Origin: Streptomyces paradoxus
GTDB lineage: Bacteria; Actinomycetota; Actinomycetes; Streptomycetales; Streptomycetaceae
Assembly: GCF_014202475.1 (NCBI RefSeq)
Contig: NZ_JACHGV010000005.1
Location: 124,001 to 188,000 of the forward strand
Length of the DNA stretch: 64,000 nt
Direction of reading: 5' to 3'
Part shown: one piece after another, positions 49,182-55,415 of the stretch
Position numbering within the stretch: position 1 is the stretch's first letter
Layout: each line of letters starts with the position of its first letter
Made by a program: the position numbers and the translations under genes
Notes under the pieces: generated by a model
What the model was told of the DNA's origin: nothing
Databases searched by the model: none
What the model saw: only the letters and a program-made list of their open reading frames with translations

Positions 49182-51236
49182 TCAGCGAAGGGTGGTCGAG
49201 GCCAACTGCGGCGGCAGCCCGGCCGCGTGCGTGACGATCAGGCCCGACACCGCTCGCGTCAGCGCCACATACAGACGTCGGAGCCCTGTCCGTTCGTCCG
49301 GTTCGCCGTCGACCACCGCCCGGGGCTCGTCCAGGACGACGTAGTCGTACTCCAGGCCCTTCGCCAGCGACGCCGGGACCAGGGTCAGGCGGGTGTCCTG
49401 GGTGGTTTCCTCGCCGGGGCCGAGGTACGGGATGCCGGCCTCCGTCAGGGCTTCGGCCAGTTCGGGCACGCGGGCGTCCGCCGCGATCAGGCCCGTCGAA
49501 CCCTCGTGGCGCAGCGACTCGCGGCACGCCTCGACCACGTCCTTGGGGCCGGAGACCGGCCGGACCTCGAAGTGGCCTGGGTTCTCGCGGATCGACACGA
49601 CCGGGGTGAGGCCCGGGGCGATGTGCGGGAGCAGCCGGGAGGCGTAGGTGATGACGTCCGTCGGGACGCGGAAACCGGCCGTCAGCTCCTCCACCAGGGC
49701 GTCCTGCTTGCCGAGGTGGGTCAGCGCCTCCTGCCAGCTCCGGGTCGCCCAGGGCGTGGTGCCCTGCGCCAGGTCGCCGAGGACGGTCGCGCTGCCGGTG
49801 GTGCAGCGGCGGCCGACCGCCCGGTACTGCATGGGGGAGAGGTCCTGCGCCTCGTCGAGGACGACGTGCCCGAGGGAGTGCGTGCGCTGGATCAGGTCGG
49901 TGGCCTCGTCGATCAGGACGGCGTCCGCGGGTGACCACCTGGCCGACTTCACGCTGCGCGCCGGCTTCGCCCAGAGGATCGCCTTCTGCTCCTCCTCGTC
50001 GAGGATCCCGTCGGCGTGGACGGCGAGGAACTCCGCGTCCGACAGCAGCCGCAGCACCAGCCTGGCCGGGTCGACGGCCGGCCAGACCGCCTTGACCGCC
50101 GCCCTGACCGCGCTGTTGCGGGCCACCGCGTCCTGCACCCGGTCGTCCGGGGCCTCACCCGACCGTTCCATCTGCACCAGCACGGCGTGCGCGATGCGCT
50201 GCGGCAGGGCCTCGCGGGCGGCGCCGTAGCGGATGTCGCGGTCGAGCAACTCGCGGACGATGTCCTCCAGTTCGTACGCCGGGACCCGCCAGCGGCGGGA
50301 GCCGCGCACGACCACGACCGGCTCGGTGGGCATCGTGACGTGCGCGTACAGGGCCCGCCTCAGCACCTGCGCCAGCCGGGCGTCGCCCTTGACGACGGCG
50401 GCCGCCGCGTCGTCCGTGCCCTTGATGTCGACGTGGGCGACGAGGTCGTCGACGGTGGCCTGCTGGACGGCCAGCTCGCCCAGCGCGGGCAGGACCTGCT
50501 CGATGTAGTGCAGGAAGGACCGGTTCGGACCGATGACCAGCGTGCCGGTACGGGCGAGCCGCTCGCGGTGGGCGTAGAGGAGGTAGGCGACCCGGTGCAG
50601 GCCGACGGCGGTCTTCCCGGTGCCCGGGCCGCCCTGCACGCACACCGTGCCGGAGAGGCCGGACCGGACGATCTCGTCCTGCTCCGGCTGGATCGTCGCG
50701 ACGATGTCCCGCATCGGGCCGACACGCGGCCGCTCGATCTCCTGCTGGAGCAGCTTGCTGGTCCGGGCGGCCTCGGCCGGGTCCGACAGGTGCTCGTCCT
50801 CGTACGCCGTGAGGTCGCCGCCCGTGTAGCCGAAGCGGCGGCGCAGCGCGATGTCCATCGGGTCCTTCTTGGAGGCCCGGTAGAACGGCTGCGAGACCGG
50901 CGCGCGCCAGTCGATGACCATGGGGTCGCCGTCGTGGTCGTGCACGTGCCGTCGCCCGATGTAGAAGCGCTCCCCTTCCGCGCCTTCCGCCTCCTGGGCG
51001 CCGGGGGCGTGCAGGTAGTCGAGCCGGCCGAAGAACAGCGGGGTGCCGCTGAGGTCGGCGAGCGCCTTGATGCGCTCCTCGATCTGGTGGGCCAGCGCCT
51101 CGGCGTTGACCCAGTTCGCGGTGACGTCGCTGATGTCGAGGGCCTCGACGCCCTCGCGCATGGCACGCAGGGCGGAACGGGACGCGGAGAGGTGGGAGCG
51201 CTCACGCGCGAGCGGGTCGTCGACGGGCGTGGACAA
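49182..51236 (-). CDS. HelD/HelR-like RNA polymerase recycling ATPase (UvrD superfamily)
   Basis: The 684-residue protein has the HelD N-terminal region (helical start, LFFGRLDYLH, FYIGRRHVHDHDGDPMVIDW RAPVSQPFYRAS), Walker A VQGGPGTGKTAVGLHRVAYL, Walker B HVVLDEAQDLSPMQYRAV and C-terminal YDYVVLDEPR with LYVALTRAVSGLIV. HelD proteins pull stalled RNA polymerase off DNA and, in Streptomyces, HelR can protect against rifamycins. The start is TTG 51236, supported by a strong GGAGG upstream. I did not see a rifamycin-associated element before it. Confidence 0.87.
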   Translation of the reverse strand: MSTPVDDPLARERSHLSASRSALRAMREGVEALDISDVTANWVNAEALAHQIEERIKALADLSGTPLFFGRLDYLHAPGAQEAEGAEGERFYIGRRHVHDHDGDPMVIDWRAPVSQPFYRASKKDPMDIALRRRFGYTGGDLTAYEDEHLSDPAEAARTSKLLQQEIERPRVGPMRDIVATIQPEQDEIVRSGLSGTVCVQGGPGTGKTAVGLHRVAYLLYAHRERLARTGTLVIGPNRSFLHYIEQVLPALGELAVQQATVDDLVAHVDIKGTDDAAAAVVKGDARLAQVLRRALYAHVTMPTEPVVVVRGSRRWRVPAYELEDIVRELLDRDIRYGAAREALPQRIAHAVLVQMERSGEAPDDRVQDAVARNSAVRAAVKAVWPAVDPARLVLRLLSDAEFLAVHADGILDEEEQKAILWAKPARSVKSARWSPADAVLIDEATDLIQRTHSLGHVVLDEAQDLSPMQYRAVGRRCTTGSATVLGDLAQGTTPWATRSWQEALTHLGKQDALVEELTAGFRVPTDVITYASRLLPHIAPGLTPVVSIRENPGHFEVRPVSGPKDVVEACRESLRHEGSTGLIAADARVPELAEALTEAGIPYLGPGEETTQDTRLTLVPASLAKGLEYDYVVLDEPRAVVDGEPDERTGLRRLYVALTRAVSGLIVTHAAGLPPQLASTTLR

Positions 51237-51372
51237 GGGGGTGCCTCCGGAGGGACCTGCTGAAGAGTGGGCGGTGAGATACCGGCCGGTTTCCGTCCGG
51301 TCGGCGGCACTCCGTGGCGGAGGCGGGCAAGAGCGGAGATCTTAGAGGAGCGGGAGCGGTGACCGCGAACGG

Positions 51373-51478
51373 TTTTCCCGTCCCCTCTTTCCCGTCCCCC
51401 GGGTCTCCTCTTTCCCGTCCCCCGGATCCCCTCTTCCCGTCCCCCGGGTCCCCTCTTTCCCGTCCCCTAGGGGACGGG
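51373..51478. repeat. C/T-rich tandem repeat ending in a perfect palindrome
   Basis: A unit of 22-23 bp (TCTTTCCCGTCCCCCGGG then TCCCC) occurs at 51386-51408, 51409-51431 and 51432-51453, flanked by partial copies at 51373-51385 and 51454-51467. The last partial copy continues into AGGGGACGGG, giving the perfect 20-bp palindrome 51459-51478. It lies between the divergent HelD-like gene and the small gene at 51587. Confidence 0.85.
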
Positions 51479-51586
51479 ACCCTCCTCCCGGAAGGAGGGG
51501 GTCACCCCAGGGGCGTACGCGGACCGCCGCAAGGTTCGGTCCCGAGACCGACGCGGGCTTTACGGACGAAAACGCACCATGGAGAC

Positions 51587-51775
51587 ATGAGCGCAGCAAC
51601 CATCTCCCCCGCCCCGGCACCGGGCCGCCCGCCCGGCGCCACCGCCGTGGCAGGCAGCCACCGCCACCGTCTTGGCGATGCCCTGCGCGCCGTCAAGGTC
51701 TTCGCGGGCGCAGCCTTCGACGTGGTCGTCCTCGGTCAGTACGGAGAGGAAGTAGGCGTGGTCCGCCGCAAGTGA
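51587..51775 (+). CDS. Small hypothetical protein
   Basis: The 62-residue protein has an Ala/Pro-rich start and a more ordered end (HRLGDALRAVKVFAGAAFDV VVLGQYGEEVGVVRRK) that looks conserved. No signal peptide or known domain is seen. ATG 51587 has a weak GGAG. It is convergent with xpb, 19 bp away, and downstream of the tandem-repeat stretch. Confidence 0.6.
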   Translation: MSAATISPAPAPGRPPGATAVAGSHRHRLGDALRAVKVFAGAAFDVVVLGQYGEEVGVVRRK

Positions 51776-51794
51776 GCGGTCCGGCCCGGCCCCG

Positions 51795-53438
51795 TCAGCT
51801 CTCCGCCAGCAGCTCGTCCGCGTCCATGATCCGGTACGCGTAGCCCTGCTCCGCCAGGAAGCGCTGGCGGTGGGCGGCGAAGTCCTGGTCGATGGTGTCC
51901 CGGGCGACCACCGAGTAGAAGTGCGCCTGGTGGCCGTCGGACTTGGGGCGCAGCACCCGGCCGAGGCGCTGGGCCTCCTCCTGCCGGGAGCCGAAGGTGC
52001 CCGAGACCTGGATGGCGACCGTCGCCTCCGGCAGGTCGATCGAGAAGTTCGCGACCTTGGACACGACGAGCACGCTGATCTCACCCTCGCGGAAGGCGTC
52101 GAAGAGCTTCTCCCGCTGCGCGTTCGACGTCTCGCCCTTGATCACGGGCGCCCCGAGGTGCTCACCCAGCTCGTCCAGCTGGTCGATGTACTGGCCGATG
52201 ACGAGGATCTGCTGCCCGGCGAACCGCCGCACGATCGCCTCGGTCACCTTCCGCTTCGTCGCGGTCGTCGCGCAGAAGCGGTACTTCTCCTCCGTCTCGG
52301 CCGTGGCGTACGCCAGCCGCTCGGAGTCCGTCAGATTGACCCGGACCTCCACGCAGTCGGCGGGCGCGATGTAGCCCTGCGCCTCGATCTCCTTCCACGG
52401 CGCGTCGAACCGCTTGGGACCGATCAGGGAGAACACGTCCGACTCCCGGCCGTCCTCACGGACCAGGGTGGCGGTCAGGCCGAGCCGCCGGCGCGCCTGG
52501 AGGTCGGCGGTGAACTTGAAGACCGGCGCGGGCAGCAGGTGCACCTCGTCGTAGACGATCAGCCCCCAGTCCCGCGAGTCGAACAGCTCCAGGTGCGGGT
52601 AGACGCCCTTCCGCCGGGTCGTCAGCACCTGGTAGGTGGCGATGGTGACCGGGCGGATCTCCTTGCGGGTGCCGCTGTACTCGCCGATCTCGTCCTCGGT
52701 GAGCGAGGTCCGCTTCACCAGCTCGTGCTTCCACTGCCGGGCGGAGACCGTGTTCGTGACGAGGATGAGGGTGGTCGACTTCGCCTGCGCCATCGACCCG
52801 GCCCCGACCAGCGTCTTCCCCGCGCCGCAGGGCAGGACGACGACGCCCGAACCGCCGTGCCAGAAGTTCTCCACGGCCTGCTTCTGGTACGGCCGGAGCG
52901 CCCAGCCGTCCTCGGCCAGCTCGATCTCGTGCGCCTCGCCGTCGACGTACCCGGCGAGGTCCTCGGCCGGCCAGCCCAGCTTCAGCAGCGTCTGCTTGAT
53001 CTGCCCGCGCTCGGAGGGGTGCACGGCGACCGTGTCCGGGTCGATGCGGGCGCCGACCAGCGGCGTGATCCGCTTCGACCGCAGGATCTCCTCCAGCACC
53101 GGGCGGTCGGTGGTGGTCAGGACCAGCCCGTGCGCCGGGTGCTTGGACAGGGTGAGACGGCCGTAGCGGTCCATCGTCTCGGCGATGTCCACGAGCAGCG
53201 CGTGCGGCACCGGGTAGCGGCTGTACTGCACGAGCGCGTCCACGACCTGCTCGGCGTCATGCCCCGCCGCGCGGGCGTTCCACAGGCCCAGCGGCGTCAC
53301 ACGGTAGGTGTGGATGTGCTCCGGCGCCCGCTCCAGTTCCGCGAACGGGGCGATAGCCCGGCGGCAGTCGTCGGCCTGCTCGTGGTCGACTTCCAGGAGC
53401 AGGGTCTTGTCGGACTGGACGATCAGCGGACCATTCAC
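51795..53438 (-). CDS. XPB-type DNA repair helicase (SF2)
   Basis: The 547-residue protein has an N-terminal damage-recognition-like domain and the helicase core: LRPYQKQAVENFWHGGSG, Walker A VVVLPCGAGKTLVGAG, DEVH box GLIVYDEVHLLPAP, LGLTATLVREDG, and motif VI EEAQRLGRVLRPKSDG. Bacterial XPB homologues are 3'-5' helicases related to eukaryotic TFIIH XPB. GTG 53438 was chosen because homology (NGPLIVQSDKTLLLEVD) starts there after AAAGGG. In mycobacteria its gene neighbours a Helicase_C_3 gene; here that partner is at 55416, about 2 kb away. Confidence 0.93.
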   Translation of the reverse strand: MNGPLIVQSDKTLLLEVDHEQADDCRRAIAPFAELERAPEHIHTYRVTPLGLWNARAAGHDAEQVVDALVQYSRYPVPHALLVDIAETMDRYGRLTLSKHPAHGLVLTTTDRPVLEEILRSKRITPLVGARIDPDTVAVHPSERGQIKQTLLKLGWPAEDLAGYVDGEAHEIELAEDGWALRPYQKQAVENFWHGGSGVVVLPCGAGKTLVGAGSMAQAKSTTLILVTNTVSARQWKHELVKRTSLTEDEIGEYSGTRKEIRPVTIATYQVLTTRRKGVYPHLELFDSRDWGLIVYDEVHLLPAPVFKFTADLQARRRLGLTATLVREDGRESDVFSLIGPKRFDAPWKEIEAQGYIAPADCVEVRVNLTDSERLAYATAETEEKYRFCATTATKRKVTEAIVRRFAGQQILVIGQYIDQLDELGEHLGAPVIKGETSNAQREKLFDAFREGEISVLVVSKVANFSIDLPEATVAIQVSGTFGSRQEEAQRLGRVLRPKSDGHQAHFYSVVARDTIDQDFAAHRQRFLAEQGYAYRIMDADELLAES

Positions 53439-53619
53439 GCGCGGCACCCTTTCTGTGGCCGGAGGGCTCGGACGGCTCGACAGCGCGAAGCCTCGGCCAA
53501 ACGTCCAGTGTGCCTGATCGGCCGCGTCGGGTGGTGTGATCTGCGCGTCCAGTCCTACTGAATGCCTATTCATCCCAACGTGTGGTGTGAATTCAGTTTT
53601 TCCATCGCGGCCCCGAAGA

Positions 53620-54849
53620 ATGGCGAAGGTGCAGAACCCGACGACCACCACGCTCGGATACGCCCTGTTCGCCACCCGCTGGCTCCAGGCCCCGCTGTAC
53701 TTCGGGCTGGTAGCCGCCCAGGGCGTCTACGTCTACAAGTTCTTCAAGGAGCTCTGGACCTTAATCCTGATGTGCTTGGGCGGGCACGCCACCGAGACGT
53801 ACGTCATGCTCGCGGTGCTCAAGCTCGTCGACGTCGTCATGATCGCCAACCTGCTGATCATGGTGATCGTCGGCGGCTACGAGACGTTCGTCTCGCGCAT
53901 CGGCCTCCAGGGCCACCGTGACCAGCCCGAATGGCTCTCGCACGTCAACTCCAACGTGCTGAAGGTCAAGCTCGCCACGGCGATCGTGGGCATCTCCTCC
54001 GTGCACCTGCTCCAGATGTTCGTGGACGTCCACCACACCTCCCGGCACGCCCTGCTGTGGGGGACGGTGATCCACATGGCGTTCATCGCCTCGGCCGCGA
54101 TCCTCGCCTACATGTCGGGGCCGATGGTCGCCCACACGGACCGCGGACACGCCGACCGCGCGCCGGTCCCGCCCGCGCAGGCCGGCGACCACGGAAGCCG
54201 GCAACAGACGGAACCGGAATCCGAGAGGCCCCCTGCCGCCGTCATCCCCCCGCGGTCCGACCCCGACGCCGACACCGAGGCACGGATCCGGGCCGCCGGG
54301 TTCCCGGCGCGCAAGGTGCTGGAGGACTTCGACCAGCAGCATCCCCGGGGCTTCGACCGGGAGGCTCTGGCGCGGCTCGGCAAGGCGGACTTCGTCGACG
54401 CCCGGCGCAACGTGGTCTTCGTCGGGCCGCCCGGCACCGGCAAGACCCACCTGGCCGTCGCCCTCGGTGTGCGGGCCTGCCAGGCCGGGCACCGGGTGCT
54501 GTTCGCGACCGCCGCCGAGTGGGCCGCCCGGCTCTCCGACGCCCGGGCCGCCGGCCGGCTCGACGCGGAGCTGACCGCTCTCGACGATCACCCCCTCCTG
54601 ATCGTCGACGAGGTCGGCTACACACCCTTCGACGCGGCGACCGCGGGCCTGTTCTTCCGGCTCGTCGCGCACCGGTACGAGCGGGCCTCACTGATCCTGA
54701 CCAGCGACCGCCCGCTCGGCCGCTGGGACGAGGTCTTCGGCCCGTCCGCCCCGGCGATGACGGACCGCCTCGCCCATCACGCCGAGATCGTGCGGCTGGA
54801 CGGCGACAGCTACCGGACGCGCCGCGCTACTTCGGCGTGGGCAGACTGA
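53620..54849 (+). CDS. Fusion: YqhA (UPF0114) membrane domain plus IstB-like AAA+ ATPase
   Basis: The 409-residue protein joins two unrelated families in one continuous frame. Residues 1 to about 173 are a YqhA/UPF0114 membrane protein (TRWLQAPLYFGLVAAQGVYV, LKLVDVVMIANLLIMVIVGG YETFVSRIGLQ, RPEWLSHVN-like QPEWLSHVNSNVLKVKLAT) with about four membrane helices. A Pro-rich linker follows. Residues about 223-395 are an IS21-type IstB ATPase core (RIRAAGFPARKVLEDFD, Walker A GPPGTGKT at 269-276, Walker B LLIVDEVG at 326-333, ASLILTSDRPLGRWDEVFG). The IstB N-terminal helical part is missing. No IstA lies nearby. ATG 53620 begins the YqhA homology. Function is unknown; it would be a membrane-tethered AAA+ protein. 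Confidence 0.85.
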   Translation: MAKVQNPTTTTLGYALFATRWLQAPLYFGLVAAQGVYVYKFFKELWTLILMCLGGHATETYVMLAVLKLVDVVMIANLLIMVIVGGYETFVSRIGLQGHRDQPEWLSHVNSNVLKVKLATAIVGISSVHLLQMFVDVHHTSRHALLWGTVIHMAFIASAAILAYMSGPMVAHTDRGHADRAPVPPAQAGDHGSRQQTEPESERPPAAVIPPRSDPDADTEARIRAAGFPARKVLEDFDQQHPRGFDREALARLGKADFVDARRNVVFVGPPGTGKTHLAVALGVRACQAGHRVLFATAAEWAARLSDARAAGRLDAELTALDDHPLLIVDEVGYTPFDAATAGLFFRLVAHRYERASLILTSDRPLGRWDEVFGPSAPAMTDRLAHHAEIVRLDGDSYRTRRATSAWAD

Positions 54850-55015
54850 CGTTCTGCACCAGCGGGCCTTCGATGGAGATCCCCTCGGTGACCAGCGGCT
54901 CCACCGCGGTGACCGGCAGGGGCAGCGGCAGCGCGGAGGCCGCGGCGGCGGAGGGCGCGAGGACCCCCACGAGCACGACGGCACAGACAGCGACGGCGGG
55001 CAGGTTCTCACGCAT
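54827..55015 (-). CDS. Small secreted peptide precursor A
   Basis: The 62-residue product has a signal peptide (about 1-25, LPAVAVCAVVLVGVLAPSAA) and a short mature part ending GISIEGPLVQNVSLPTPK. No family is recognised. ATG 55015 is used. Its 3' end overlaps the convergent fusion gene by 23 bp. A second tiny secreted gene with a similar ending lies 99 bp upstream on the same strand. Confidence 0.55.
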   Translation of the reverse strand: MRENLPAVAVCAVVLVGVLAPSAAAASALPLPLPVTAVEPLVTEGISIEGPLVQNVSLPTPK

Positions 55016-55067
55016 GAGGACGACCGGGCCTTTCACGGGCTGAGGGACGGGGGACACCGCACCGCGA

Positions 55068-55092
55068 GCCGGTCCGGGGCGCCTGGACCGGC
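55068..55092. other. Hairpin between the two small peptide genes
   Basis: GCCGGTCC (55068-55075) pairs with GGACCGGC (55085-55092). It could terminate or stabilise the upstream peptide transcript. Confidence 0.45.
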
Positions 55093-55114
55093 CCGACGGG
55101 TGCGCGGGAGCGGA

Positions 55115-55246
55115 TCAGATCTGCGGTGTCTCCAGGACGAGGCCGGCGACATCGATGCCCACCGCGGAGGCCGGGGTGACGAGCCCCCCGAACGTCATCA
55201 GGGCGACGGTGGCGAGGACGGCGGCGACTCGGCGGATAACGCGCAT
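55115..55246 (-). CDS. Small secreted peptide precursor B
   Basis: The 43-residue product is almost all signal peptide (RVIRRVAAVLATVALMTFGG, cleavage near ASA) and leaves about 15 mature residues, VGIDVAGLVLETPQI. The pattern G-I-x-(I/V)-x-G-L-V before a Pro near the end resembles precursor A. ATG 55246 has AGGAAG upstream. Because it is so short, coding status rests on the signal peptide, the ribosome site and likeness to A. Confidence 0.5.
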   Translation of the reverse strand: MRVIRRVAAVLATVALMTFGGLVTPASAVGIDVAGLVLETPQI

Positions 55247-55415
55247 GCGGAGGACTTCCTTTCGGCGGAGCTCACAGGACACCCGGTGGCTGCCCCCGCG
55301 CACACGGCGTGATGCGGCACGCCCGGGAAGGTCGCCCGCGCGTGGGACACCCCCGGCGTGGCGTGTATGAACGCCCGCCTGCACCCGAACGGGTGATACG
55401 GGCCGCGAGCGGCCG

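Noticed and set aside
51237-51372. Rifamycin-associated element upstream of the HelD/HelR-like gene
   Set aside because: No inverted repeat of the expected kind was seen, only a general CCGG-rich palindrome.
51373-51478. CRISPR array
   Set aside because: Units are directly adjacent without spacers, are C/T-rich, and no cas genes are present.
51870-53561. A 563-codon plus-strand frame antisense to xpb
   Set aside because: It is a Leu/Val/Arg-rich shadow without motifs.
53439-55415. Complete IS21 element around the IstB-like domain
   Set aside because: No IstA gene, terminal inverted repeats or target duplication could be recognised by eye.
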